From Nostoc sp. NMS2 (GTDB lineage Bacteria; Cyanobacteriota; Cyanobacteriia; Cyanobacteriales; Nostocaceae), in assembly GCF_017115105.1 (NCBI RefSeq), contig NZ_JABXKH010000048.1, positions 1-64,000 on the forward strand: a DNA stretch of 64,000 bases, in the 5' to 3' direction. Below, piece by piece: positions 17,520 through 26,449 of the stretch. The translations under genes and the position numbers were made by a program. The notes beneath the pieces are model-generated. The model was not told the origin of the DNA. It saw only the letters and a program-made list of their open reading frames with translations, and did no database searches. Numbering within the stretch: position 1 is the stretch's first letter; each line of letters starts with the position of its first letter.

Positions 17520-17968
17520 AACTCGAATAGCGAATTCAGTGTCAGCATTTTATATATTTTAGTGTCCTAAATTTTTAACTTTGGGGAAGGCGAAATCGTC
17601 TTCCCTTCTTCATTTAATCTTCATCAAATTGTATGGAAAATCATCAGCTTTTCTCGTGAAGCAAATTACCAATCTTCCATATAAATTGATTGATTAAGAA
17701 AAAATACTGAAAAATAGAAGCTTAATCAATCAAGCTCATTATGTATAGTTTATCTCAAACAGAAGCATAAGTGTAAATACTTAAAATACTTAATTAATTT
17801 GTTAAAAATATGTTGCCTATTCTCAATTTAAAGTTTTAGTTAATCTTAATTCATAAGCTAGACAAGCAATAGTTCCTTATGCCAATTTATACATGAGCGT
17901 TTTTCAGAAAAAAGTTATTTTGAGACATTTTAAATGTCTTAAATAGAAAGCAAAGGAGTTTAAAACAA
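17520..17968. other. Intergenic region with weak terminator and surface-protein leader
   Basis: GGGAAGGCGA (17584-17593) and TCGTCTTCCC (17596-17605) form a stem just past hflX, possibly its terminator. Near 17932-17943 GACATTTTAAATGTC is a small perfect palindrome about 25 bp before the surface-protein start; AAAGGAG precedes the ATG at 17969. The rest is AT-rich. Confidence 0.5.
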
Positions 17969-18802
17969 ATGTCTCAAAGATATTCCAAGAAAATAGTAGG
18001 TTATGCAGCCTACTGTATATCAGCATTAGCTGTGGTGACAGTTTCGCAGATGTCTAGAGCAGATGCAGCATCTCTGAGTTTTTCAGCCACAGGTACTAAC
18101 CCAATATCAGGTGGAAGCAGCACAGCCCTTGCGGCGAAAGCTGTCTTTGATAATTCAATCGCAGGTAAGTTGACACTGACCCTTACTAATACGGGCCCAG
18201 GTGCATCAGCCCCTTCTGATGTTCTAACAGGACTCTTCTGGGATTATGCTGGATCTCCCTTAACAAACTTAACGTTGTCTTCAGCCAAAGCTCCAACCGT
18301 AATTACGAATAATGTAACTACCGCAACTAATGTCGATCTTACTAAGGTTGGAGGAAATAAAGTTGAATGGGGTTTTGCTAAGACTACCGCTAGCACTGGA
18401 CTTGGTGGTGCTGCTGGCGTAGCTAACCCAGTAACTCAGCACTACGGTATTGGTACAGCAGGTTTTGGTATATCCCCAGGTTTCGGTCTTTCGGGTGGAC
18501 AGCAATTCAATTACGGTATTATTACTGGTTACGATAGTGCAAATCCAGCAGTAAGTGGGGGGACTTTTATCAAAAACTCTGCGACATTCGTTTTTTCAGG
18601 GCTACCTACTGGCTTTGATTTAACAAAGATTCAGAATCTTCGTTTTCAGTATGGTACTGCTTTAAATGAGCCTAGTACTTATTATATTGCTCCGCCACCT
18701 CCACCTAGAAGAGTACCTGAGTCTAGTGCAACAGTTGCTCTTGGTTTGTTTGCTGTCGGTGTGCTGAGGGTTGCTAAGAAAAAGCCTTTAGTCTTAGCTT
18801 AA
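17969..18802 (+). CDS. PEP-CTERM-like exosortase-dependent surface protein
   Basis: A 277-residue exported protein. A signal peptide spans about residues 1-34 (hydrophobic segment then SRADA-ASLSF). The body is low in charge, rich in Gly, Ala, Thr and Ser, as in cyanobacterial surface proteins. The C-terminus has the sorting layout: VPESSATVALGLFAVGVLR (a VPE motif and a hydrophobic helix, about 248-266) then basic AKKKP. An exosortase would cut near VPE and attach the protein at the cell surface. A proline run (APPPPPRR) separates body and tail. A strong terminator follows, so it is a single-gene unit. The function of the body is unknown. Confidence 0.85.
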   Translation: MSQRYSKKIVGYAAYCISALAVVTVSQMSRADAASLSFSATGTNPISGGSSTALAAKAVFDNSIAGKLTLTLTNTGPGASAPSDVLTGLFWDYAGSPLTNLTLSSAKAPTVITNNVTTATNVDLTKVGGNKVEWGFAKTTASTGLGGAAGVANPVTQHYGIGTAGFGISPGFGLSGGQQFNYGIITGYDSANPAVSGGTFIKNSATFVFSGLPTGFDLTKIQNLRFQYGTALNEPSTYYIAPPPPPRRVPESSATVALGLFAVGVLRVAKKKPLVLA

Positions 18803-18909
18803 ATCAGAACTTGAGTACTAACTGAAAACTGAGTTACGCCTTATAAGCAATTCTCACAATCAAATAAAAGCCATCCTGTTTAAAAAAAATTGGTATAGAG
18901 ATAATATCG

Positions 18910-18951
18910 TTAGTCAAGAGTCCAGACTTTATCTCTTGGCTAATTTTTTTT
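18910..18951 (+). terminator. Rho-independent terminator of the surface-protein gene
   Basis: TTAGTCAAGAG (18910-18920) pairs with CTCTTGGCTAA (18933-18943) with one G-T pair, followed by eight T residues. Confidence 0.85.
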
Positions 18952-18989
18952 GGTATAAACCTAGTACCGCAAGGCGGAATTAAAAATTA

Positions 18990-19230
18990 AAAATTAATAT
19001 AGCGTAGGCGTTTCGTTGATTTGGAATGGTGAGGCAGTCCGCAGAAAGGGGGTTCCCCCCATGAGGAACTGCCGAACCCGTTAGCGCAGCGTAGAGCTAA
19101 CTCTTAGAGACGCTCTTGCTAGCTTGCTTCCACGAAGTGGTACGGCATGGCAACGCTATGAGCGAGTCTTCTCCCAAGGGGAGACGCTAAGAGCGAACGA
19201 GCGTCAGGGGCTGTTTATTTACGCCGTGCT
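18990..19230. repeat. Cluster of dispersed palindromic repeats
   Basis: Several GC-rich palindromes are packed together: GGCAGT (19033-19038) with ACTGCC (19068-19073) around a GGGGGTTCCCCCC core; GTCTTCTCCC with GGGGAGAC (19166-19184); and AGCGTAGGCG/AGCGCAGCGTAG segments like those at 21174-21207 and 48521. Such mosaics are common Nostoc repeats. No gene is seen between here and grxC. Confidence 0.7.
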
Positions 19231-19335
19231 TTACTAGTTGGTGGCTTCTGAGGATGAAGACCAACCAGGATAGAGCCGCTACAGCCAGTGGCAAAGTTCT
19301 AAAATTAAGAAGTATTAAATCAAATTGAGGACATT

Positions 19336-19599
19336 ATGGCTGCAAAAGTAGAAATTTACACCTGGAGGACTTGCCCGTTTTGTATCCGTGCCAAAAGTTT
19401 GCTGAAAAACAAGGGGGTTGAATTTACCGAATACAGCATCGACGGAGATGAGGCAGCCAGAAATAAAATGTCTCAAAGAGCAAATGGACGGAGCTCTGTA
19501 CCGCAAATTTTCATCAATGATAACCATATTGGTGGTTGTGATGATATCCACGCTTTAGACAGTCAAGGCAAGCTGGATGAGCTACTAACTTCCGTGTAA
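19336..19599 (+). CDS. grxC: Glutaredoxin 3 (GrxC)
   Basis: An 87-residue dithiol glutaredoxin. The active site is CPFC (residues 13-16), followed by the glutathione-binding elements SVPQIFINDNHIGGCDD (about 53-69). It reduces protein disulfides and glutathione-mixed disulfides with GSH. It lies 212 bp ahead of the glutathione synthetase gene on the same strand, the usual cyanobacterial arrangement of GSH user and GSH maker. Confidence 0.95.
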   Translation: MAAKVEIYTWRTCPFCIRAKSLLKNKGVEFTEYSIDGDEAARNKMSQRANGRSSVPQIFINDNHIGGCDDIHALDSQGKLDELLTSV

Positions 19600-19811
19600 G
19601 TTTAAAAGATATTGCACTGGCGACAAGCCACTGCAAATTACACGGCAGTCGCTACAACTCTGTTTACGAAATTTTTCTCGCAAAAGTATCTGTCCACAAG
19701 ACTTTACCCTCCAGTTTCTACTCAGCAGTACAGATGTACATCAATTAGTAAGATCATCAAGAGATAATAATTGAATAACCATTTAATTTCTTGGTGATTG
19801 AGGTATAAAGG

Positions 19812-20786
19812 GTGAAACTGGCTTTTATCATTGATCCCATCCATCTGCTTGACCCGTGTCATGATACCAGTGTTGCCCTGATCGAAGCAGCGCAAATCCT
19901 GGGACACGAAGTTTGGGTAACTCAAGCAAATCTGCTGAGTGTGGTGGAGGGCAAAGCTTTGGCTGTCCTACAGCGAGTCGAACTTGTACCAGTGCAGTTG
20001 GTGGAGGGACGTTGGGTAGCGGCGAATCCTTGGTATAAGTTGAGCGATTCCTCTTTAACTTCTTTAGAGACAATGGATACCGTATTTATACGTACAGATC
20101 CACCTGTCAATGATTCCTACCTCTATGCCACCTACATTCTGGATTATGTTGACCAAAATAAAACTCTGCTGATTAACAGTCCTAGCGGCATTCGAGGGGC
20201 AAATGAAAAAATGTACGCCCTCCAGTTTACCAAAGCGATTCCAGAAACGATTGTCAGTGCTGATAAGCAGTTTATTCGACAATTTGTCGAAGCAAAGGGG
20301 GCAGCAGTTCTCAAACCACTGGGAAACAAAGCTGGGGAAGGAATTTTATTTTTGCAATCAAGCGATCGCAATTTTAACTCCATTGTCGAACTCAGTACCC
20401 TCCAAGGTCGAGTGCCAGTAATGGTACAAACCTATCTACCGGAGGCAAAAGAAGGAGATAAACGAATTATCCTGCTCAATGGCGAACCGATTGGTGCGCT
20501 CAATCGTCTCTCTAGCGGAACTGATTTTCGCAATAATATGGCAACTGGTGGTACAGTCGCTCAAACCGAAATTACTCCAAGAGAAAATGAAATTTGTACC
20601 CAAGTAGCCGAACGCTTACGCCAAGACGGTTTAATTTTTGTGGGTATAGATGTTATTGGTGGCTACTTAACTGAAGTTAACGTCACCAGTCCTACAGGAA
20701 TTCGTGAAATTGATCGTCTAGATGGTACTCGCCTTGGTTATCAGGTTATTCAATGGATTGAACAGTCACTAAAAACCAAAACATAA
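19812..20786 (+). CDS. gshB: Glutathione synthetase (GshB)
   Basis: A 324-residue ATP-grasp ligase that joins gamma-glutamylcysteine and glycine. The N-terminal prokaryotic GSH synthetase domain (KLAFIIDPIHLLDPCHDTSV) and the ATP-grasp domain (AAVLKPLGNKAGEGILFL, about 159-176; GDKRIILLNGEPIGALNR; DVIGGYLTEVNVTSPTGIRE near the C-terminus) are complete. The start is a GTG at 19812 preceded by GAGG. It is downstream of grxC and followed by a strong terminator at 20832. Confidence 0.95.
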   Translation: MKLAFIIDPIHLLDPCHDTSVALIEAAQILGHEVWVTQANLLSVVEGKALAVLQRVELVPVQLVEGRWVAANPWYKLSDSSLTSLETMDTVFIRTDPPVNDSYLYATYILDYVDQNKTLLINSPSGIRGANEKMYALQFTKAIPETIVSADKQFIRQFVEAKGAAVLKPLGNKAGEGILFLQSSDRNFNSIVELSTLQGRVPVMVQTYLPEAKEGDKRIILLNGEPIGALNRLSSGTDFRNNMATGGTVAQTEITPRENEICTQVAERLRQDGLIFVGIDVIGGYLTEVNVTSPTGIREIDRLDGTRLGYQVIQWIEQSLKTKT

Positions 20787-20831
20787 ATGTAATTATTTTA
20801 CTTGGTGTCTAACAGAATTCCTTCGGACGCT

Positions 20832-20862
20832 TGCGTGGGTAACTCACCCACGCAGCTTTTTT
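20832..20862 (+). terminator. Rho-independent terminator of grxC-gshB
   Basis: A perfect 9-bp stem (TGCGTGGGT 20832-20840, ACCCACGCA 20846-20854) with a five-base loop, followed by GCTTTTTT. Confidence 0.9.
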
Positions 20863-21222
20863 ATACCGAATATAAGTTTAATGGATTGCGGTGGTAGATG
20901 TAGCTATGTCCAGGATGAGCTACGCTTAAGCATTTATGGCAGGTCTTTCAGTTTTTTGTTCCAAAAGCACAGCTAGACATGGGAGCTAGCAGAACCCTGC
21001 CCAAGTTAATTCTATAAGTAGCGTTAACAAGTTTCTATTACCAATTAGCAAAATTAGGGATGGCAACGGATTGCTTATCCCTGCTTTTGGTAAAACCCTG
21101 AAACTAACAGATTTTATACAGCACTCAACCTAACCTGAGACTGCTAATTTAATCTAAAATCTCAAATCGTTCGACTGAGCGTAGCCGTTCGCGTAGCGTT
21201 CCGCAGGAAAGTCCAAAATCTT
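20863..21222. other. Intergenic region between gshB and ftsZ with a dispersed repeat
   Basis: The two genes converge here. AGGGAT at about 21057 and ATCCCT at about 21078 form a long weak hairpin that could help end ftsZ transcription on the minus strand. At 21174-21207 lies a dispersed repeat of the AGCGTAGCCGTTCGCGTAGC type, which runs up almost to the ftsZ stop. Confidence 0.45.
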
Positions 21223-22551
21223 TTAATTCCGTGGTTTACTTCGGTTTCTCAAGAAGTCAGGTATATCCAATCCAGGTTTTTCTTTTGGTTCTGGAATTGG
21301 AGTTGGAGTTGGAGTTGAACTTGGAGTTGAACTTGGAGTCGAGGTTGGGGGATTAACTGCGGGTTGTTGTGTTGTTGGTCGCTTTGAGGTATTAGGTGCT
21401 ACTCGAACGCTAGCTACGCTTTGTTGTACCGCAGCTTGCACTTCACCTGTAAACCCGGTGGCAATTACAGTAATTCTGACCTCACCTTGGAGTCTGTCAT
21501 CAATTACAGCCCCAAAAATAATATTGGCGTTGGGATCAACTACTTCATAGATTGCTTCTGCGGCTGCATTCACTTCATGTAAAGTAAGATCAGTACCACC
21601 TGTAATATTAAAGACAACGCCTCTAGCACCTTCAATAGAACATTCTAGTAAAGGTGAAGAAATAGCTGCGATCGCAGCTTCTCTGGCTCTAGATTTTCCA
21701 GAACTAACGCCAATTCCCATCAATGCCGATCCTGCATCTGCCATCACAGCCCGGACATCAGCAAAGTCAACATTTACCAAACCGGGGATCGTAATGATAT
21801 CAGAAATACCTTGCACCCCTTGACGCAACACATCATCTGCATAGCGAAAAGCTTCTTGCACAGGCGTTTGTTCGGGGATCACTTCCAGCAGCTTGTTGTT
21901 GGGAATAATGATCAGTGTATCTACTCTACTTTTTAATCCTTCAATACCTTGTTCCGCCTGGCTGGTACGGCGGCGACCTTCAAACACAAATGGACGTGTG
22001 ACGACCCCAACAGTAAGAGCGCCCATTTCTTTGGCTACTTCTGCCACGATTGGGGCTGCACCTGTTCCAGTACCACCGCCCATACCAGCAGTGATAAATA
22101 CTAAGTCTGCACCCTCTAAAGCGGTAGCAATTTCGTCTCGTGATTCCTCAGCTGCCTTTTGACCAATGGCAGGATTACCACCTGCTCCTAAACCCCGCGT
22201 TAGCTTTTGTCCAATTTGCAATCTACTGGGAGCGCCTGCCAGAGTTAAAGCTTGGGCATCAGTATTAATTGACCAAAACTCTACACCAGAGACATCAGAT
22301 TCGATCATGCGGTTAACGGCATTGCCACCGCCGCCACCGACACCAATCACTTTGATGTTGGCAACCCGACCCGGAACAATTTCCCCAATTCGGCTATTTT
22401 CCGTAAAAATCTTCTTATTATCGTGATTTTGTCCAAAGTTCATCCCAGAGTTATTAAAGGGATTGGTCGAGTTAACTGCCAGAGAAAACCCAGGCTGTCC
22501 CGGAGATTGGGAATTTTTATAGGTGAGTCCTTGGTTATTATCAAGTGTCAT
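21223..22551 (-). CDS. ftsZ: Cell division protein FtsZ
   Basis: A 442-residue tubulin-like GTPase that forms the cytokinetic ring. The core starts near residue 62 ([20 protein letters not shown]) and carries the tubulin signature GMGGGTGTG (156-164). An extra N-terminal tail of about 60 polar residues, seen in other filamentous cyanobacterial FtsZs, precedes it. The C-terminal linker contains Pro/Thr/Ser repeats ([19 protein letters not shown]), and the end DIPDFLRNR is the conserved peptide that binds partners such as FtsA/ZipN-type proteins. It lies downstream of ftsQ on the same strand but 0.9 kb away, so it probably has its own promoters. Confidence 0.97.
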   Translation of the reverse strand: MTLDNNQGLTYKNSQSPGQPGFSLAVNSTNPFNNSGMNFGQNHDNKKIFTENSRIGEIVPGRVANIKVIGVGGGGGNAVNRMIESDVSGVEFWSINTDAQALTLAGAPSRLQIGQKLTRGLGAGGNPAIGQKAAEESRDEIATALEGADLVFITAGMGGGTGTGAAPIVAEVAKEMGALTVGVVTRPFVFEGRRRTSQAEQGIEGLKSRVDTLIIIPNNKLLEVIPEQTPVQEAFRYADDVLRQGVQGISDIITIPGLVNVDFADVRAVMADAGSALMGIGVSSGKSRAREAAIAAISSPLLECSIEGARGVVFNITGGTDLTLHEVNAAAEAIYEVVDPNANIIFGAVIDDRLQGEVRITVIATGFTGEVQAAVQQSVASVRVAPNTSKRPTTQQPAVNPPTSTPSSTPSSTPTPTPIPEPKEKPGLDIPDFLRNRSKPRN

Positions 22552-22605
22552 TGGATTTGTGAAAGGGTAGATAAACGACTTTTCCAGGTGTTATTCACTT
22601 AAGAG

Positions 22606-22923
22606 TCAACTATAGTTTGACACTGCCACAATACTATGGCACTGTTCCTTATTGTTTTCACTACTGCCAAGCCTAACAGAATTGGCGGTATGAAAATTTG
22701 CTATGAGATAAGCTTTTAATGCAGCCGATCGCACAGCCAATTCTAAAGAAGTATACCGATATTTATCTAAAAGTGACCTGTATACCTTCAACCAGACATT
22801 AATCTCTTCATTCTTTTCATCGGAGGACATAACTTCTAAAAACACACTACAGCGCATCTTATCTGCCTCAATAATATTGTTAATAGGTTTCACCATTGGG
22901 GATAATTGCAGCTTTAGACACAA
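22606..22923 (-). CDS. Possible small hypothetical protein between ftsQ and ftsZ
   Basis: A 105-residue open frame with no recognised domain. A central part (about residues 36-75, WLKVYRSLLDKYRYTSLELA and on) has a protein-like, helix-forming composition; the ends look poorer. A shorter version could begin at the Met at 22896. It could be a genuine small cyanobacterial gene or a chance frame in the ftsZ leader; comparison with related genomes would decide. Confidence 0.35.
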   Translation of the reverse strand: MCLKLQLSPMVKPINNIIEADKMRCSVFLEVMSSDEKNEEINVWLKVYRSLLDKYRYTSLELAVRSAALKAYLIANFHTANSVRLGSSENNKEQCHSIVAVSNYS

Positions 22924-23457
22924 AATTTACCTGACACTTACTTATTCTTAAGGTTTAAGTAAGCAAGAATTTACTTGTCAGACTATACCTGATTAATTTG
23001 TTGTTTGGGGGGTCTTAATGGACACTTTGTTTGAGCAATAGTCTATCTTACGAGAACCCTCACTAGTGTGGTCAACAAATCAAGATTTTCCTAGAGGTTT
23101 CGTAACCCAATTAGGAATTCTGGTACAGAGTAGTCCAAACTGATTGCCCAAAAGTTGCGTAAACACGACTTTTTACAGTACTTTAAGTTACATATTTTAA
23201 CTTCAGTAAACTATCTTTGGAAGTATCCTCAACAGACCAAAGTTAGATTGTCCGACATCTTGCACCCTATTATTAGATGTTAAGGTAACAATTTGAGAGT
23301 GTTTTACTCACAAGAGAGATTTTATGATTGATCTTCTCATTTTAATTAGAAGTTAATGCCGATTTTCGTGCGAGTTGATGGAAAACTGAAAATAATAAAT
23401 ATATTTATCAGCATAAAGCTTCTTAATTTACTAAGAGCTATCAATACATTGAACACG
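22924..23457. other. Spacer between ftsQ and ftsZ
   Basis: About 530 bp of AT-rich sequence with no gene. It is a likely location for ftsZ promoters, but I cannot point to a certain -10 or -35. Confidence 0.4.
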
Positions 23458-24312
23458 CTAGATATTTTTAGGGTTTTTGGGAGCTAATTTTTGGTCTTTT
23501 TGGTTCATTTGTACTAAGGGAAAATCGGGATTTTTCAGATCAATATACTCTATTTGACCAGAATTGAGTTTCGCTGATAAATGGCGCATTTGGGCGAGTA
23601 TCTTAATTTGTTCAGACAACTGGGAACCTGGAACGCCAAGATGCACGTTTCCTAGTTCTGTTTTCAAAATTAAATTCGCTGGATTTTGGCAATCAATTTC
23701 CACTATTTTCACGGTGCTTTGGCTGACAGCTTGATGAATTTGAGTCCAGTTGAGACAGTATTGTTTGGGCGATCCAATGACTCTGAGATTGGGTAATTTC
23801 TTAGTGGGATTCAGTGATGTGTATTTTTCTAAAGGCATCCAGGCCCCACTTGCATCTAGTAAGCCGATTGTGACTTTTTTGTTGCCAGTGCCCTGATTTG
23901 GCCCACTTGCTGTTTGAGTCATTGCAACAGGGACTCGTTCTTGGATTTCGATGTTTAATCCGGGAGGAAACAGGCGGCGTCTCACGATCGCTTGGGCAAT
24001 AGTTGGTTGTTTTTTCAAAGAGTTAGCGATCGCGGCTGGTTCAATCCGCCACAAAGATTGAGGGTAAGATAGCACTAATAAAGATTGAGTTGTCTCATCT
24101 GACAGTAATTGATTGCCTGATTTCATCACTACTTGTTTGGGAGTTTTTAACACCCATACTGGTTGAACTGCTACCCACAGCAATCCACCTGCCAAACCGG
24201 TAATGGCAAAGGTTCGCCAAATAGCTTGAATAATTCTCATCTGCCGTCGCCGACGTAATTTTTTACGACGCTGCGCTAGATCCGTGCGGGAAACTGATAT
24301 TATGCCAGCCAT
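23458..24312 (-). CDS. ftsQ: Cell division protein FtsQ
   Basis: A 284-residue bitopic membrane protein of the divisome. A short, very basic cytoplasmic tail (RRKKLRRRRQMR, about 15-26) and one membrane helix (about 28-50) are followed by a POTRA domain (LKTPKQVVMKSGNQLLSD, then QSLWRIEPAAIANSLKKQPT) and the FtsQ beta domain (RRRLFPPGLNIEIQERVPVA). It links septal peptidoglycan synthases to the Z-ring in the periplasm. murC/murB, often found upstream in cyanobacteria, are not in the adjoining sequence. Confidence 0.9.
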   Translation of the reverse strand: MAGIISVSRTDLAQRRKKLRRRRQMRIIQAIWRTFAITGLAGGLLWVAVQPVWVLKTPKQVVMKSGNQLLSDETTQSLLVLSYPQSLWRIEPAAIANSLKKQPTIAQAIVRRRLFPPGLNIEIQERVPVAMTQTASGPNQGTGNKKVTIGLLDASGAWMPLEKYTSLNPTKKLPNLRVIGSPKQYCLNWTQIHQAVSQSTVKIVEIDCQNPANLILKTELGNVHLGVPGSQLSEQIKILAQMRHLSAKLNSGQIEYIDLKNPDFPLVQMNQKDQKLAPKNPKNI

Positions 24313-25015
24313 TCAAACCCCTTTCTACTTACAATCCAAATTCCTTGACGCGCTTGTATCATTATTAATCTCAGTAAACACTGTCGGCATCTGTTAGCCG
24401 CTCTCCTCAAGACTTTTTTTATTTTTAGTAACACTTTACAGTAATTACAAAACGAACATAGTCTCTAGTCATCCTTCCTATTAAAGTTTCCGGTGTCCAT
24501 TCTTAACTCACTGTTGTCTTTTTGACAAGGGATCATCAAATACTTTTTCTCTAAAGATTACAAAATCTTAATTTAAATATTCCTGATTTTGTTTTCTTGA
24601 CAAATAGAATGTGAAGTGATAAAGAAGTATTCCTGGATCTCTGTATAGATTGCTATAATTCATACTAGTCATGTCTCATCAACTATAGAAAGAGGGAATA
24701 ATATAATCGAGTAGCTTTTTTTACTGATTAACTCCGCTATCAAGGTTTGTGTCAGGCTAAAGAAAAGCTATGAGATTGTCAAAACCTCAATAGCAGGTGT
24801 AAAAAGGACAGATATGTTTAAGGTTATTAGGATCAATTAAATCTCCATCATACTACTGACAGATACTGACAGTGATCCTGTAATAAGTGCTGTCTTTTGC
24901 AAGACACTACCAACTTGCGAATTAATTGTGTGCCTACATCCAAGTTAGAGATTGTTTGTATAAAAAATACGAGTTAACTGCATCTACACACGTGTCTACA
25001 TACACCTATACATAC
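24313..25015. other. Intergenic region upstream of the ATPase-STAND operon
   Basis: About 700 bp, AT-rich. It separates divergent ftsQ and the ATPase gene, so it should hold promoters for both, but I see no clear operator, repeat or RNA. An open frame running into the ATPase from 24926 adds 30 residues that do not look native. Confidence 0.4.
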
Positions 25016-26347
25016 ATGAAAACGACATTAAATTTGTCACGTTTTTATAAAGCATGTAACCCAAGCTACACGCTTAATATAAGCAACGTCCTAGATCGCC
25101 AGTATTACATAGATTTTGCTGATGTCCGTGGTTGCAAGATTGTCGAAGAATTGCAACGGACTATAGTTCGGATTTCTCCTGATGAGCCAACCTGTCAGTT
25201 ATTTACGGGTCACATTGGCTGCGGTAAATCAACGGAATTGCAGCGCCTTAAAACAGAACTAGAATTGGCAGGATTTCATGTGGTTTATTTTGAGTCCAGT
25301 CAAGACTTAGACATGGCAGATATTGATATCAGCGATATTTTGCTGAGTGTAGCCCGTCAAGTCAGTGCCAGTTTAGAAGGCATTAACATCAAACTCAAAG
25401 GTGGTTACTTTACCAATTTGTTTAAAGAAGTAGGCGATTTTTTACAAACCCCCATAGAGCTTTCTGGACAAGCAGAATTATCCTTGGGTATTGCCAAAAT
25501 TACCGCCAAAACCAAAGATAGCACCCAGATGCGGAATCAACTGAGGCAATATTTGGAACCACGTACCAATAGTATTTTGCAAGCGATTAACGAAGAAATT
25601 TTAGAAAAGGCTGTTGAACAGCTAAAGCTGCGGGGTCAAAAAGGACTGGTAGTGATCGTAGATAATTTGGATCGAGTAGATATGCGTCCCTTAGCATCAG
25701 GGCGATCGCAACCAGAATATCTCTTTATTGACCGAGGCGAACAATTACGCCGACTCAAATGCCACCTAGTTTACACCATTCCCCTAACGTTAATTTTCTC
25801 CAATGAGTATGAGACACTAAAAAATCGTCTGGGGGGAGGGATTGCACCAAAAGTACTGCCGATGGTGTTAGTGCGGCAAAGAGATGGCAGTGACTACGAA
25901 CCAGGAATGTCACTAGTACGCCAGTTAGTCTTAGCAAGAGCTTTTCCAGAAATTCCTTTGAATGAAAGGCTTTTATTAATTACAGAATTATTCGATCATT
26001 CCCAAACCTTGGATCGGATATGTCGCGTTAGCGGTGGCCACATTCGTAACTTATTGGGTTTACTTTATAGCTGCCTGCAACGACAAGATCCACCTTTTTC
26101 TAGAGAATGCTTAGAAGCTGTGATTAAAGACTACCGCGACGATCTGCTATTAGCTATTGATGAATCCCAGTGGGAACTATTGTTTGAAGTAGTGCAACAA
26201 CAGAGAGTTAAAGGTGAGTCTGACTATCAAAGCTTATTACGAAGCATGTATTTGTTTGAATATCGCGATCCTCTTGGGCGCTGGTTTGGCATTAGTCCAG
26301 CCCTAGCAGAAACAGAAAAAGTTTTAGCTTGGCAACAAAAAAAGTAA
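25016..26347 (+). CDS. P-loop ATPase, first gene of a STAND/WD40 operon
   Basis: A 443-residue AAA/STAND-like ATPase of unknown role. Walker A is GHIGCGKST (65-73) and Walker B is LVVIVDNLDRVD (about 211-222). The sensor-type segment LVYTIPLTLIF and a C-terminal helical part (about 330-440; ICRVSGGHIRNLLGLLYSCL) resemble AAA_16/KAP-like switch ATPases. No transmembrane helix or effector domain (TIR, caspase, nuclease) is seen. The ATG at 25016 is chosen because the protein-like part starts there. A large TPR/STAND/WD40 gene begins 102 bp downstream on the same strand, across a heptamer array, suggesting a two-component unit. Confidence 0.8.
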   Translation: MKTTLNLSRFYKACNPSYTLNISNVLDRQYYIDFADVRGCKIVEELQRTIVRISPDEPTCQLFTGHIGCGKSTELQRLKTELELAGFHVVYFESSQDLDMADIDISDILLSVARQVSASLEGINIKLKGGYFTNLFKEVGDFLQTPIELSGQAELSLGIAKITAKTKDSTQMRNQLRQYLEPRTNSILQAINEEILEKAVEQLKLRGQKGLVVIVDNLDRVDMRPLASGRSQPEYLFIDRGEQLRRLKCHLVYTIPLTLIFSNEYETLKNRLGGGIAPKVLPMVLVRQRDGSDYEPGMSLVRQLVLARAFPEIPLNERLLLITELFDHSQTLDRICRVSGGHIRNLLGLLYSCLQRQDPPFSRECLEAVIKDYRDDLLLAIDESQWELLFEVVQQQRVKGESDYQSLLRSMYLFEYRDPLGRWFGISPALAETEKVLAWQQKK

Positions 26348-26390
26348 TAGTGCTGGGTAAGTCCTTTGTCCTTTGTCATTGGACTAATAA

Positions 26391-26445
26391 CTAATGCCCC
26401 ATTCCCCATGCCCCATGCCCAATGCCCAATGCCCAATGCCCAATA
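26391..26445. repeat. CCCAATG/CCCCATG heptamer array
   Basis: About seven tandem ATGCCCA/ATGCCCC heptamers fill the gap between the ATPase and the giant STAND gene, ending four bases before its ATG. The leader of that gene is therefore repeat DNA with no visible Shine-Dalgarno sequence. Confidence 0.9.
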
Positions 26446-26449
26446 ACAA

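Noticed and set aside
26391-26445. Heptamer arrays considered as CRISPR arrays
   Set aside because: Units are seven bases with no spacers; they are typical STRR repeats of heterocystous cyanobacteria.
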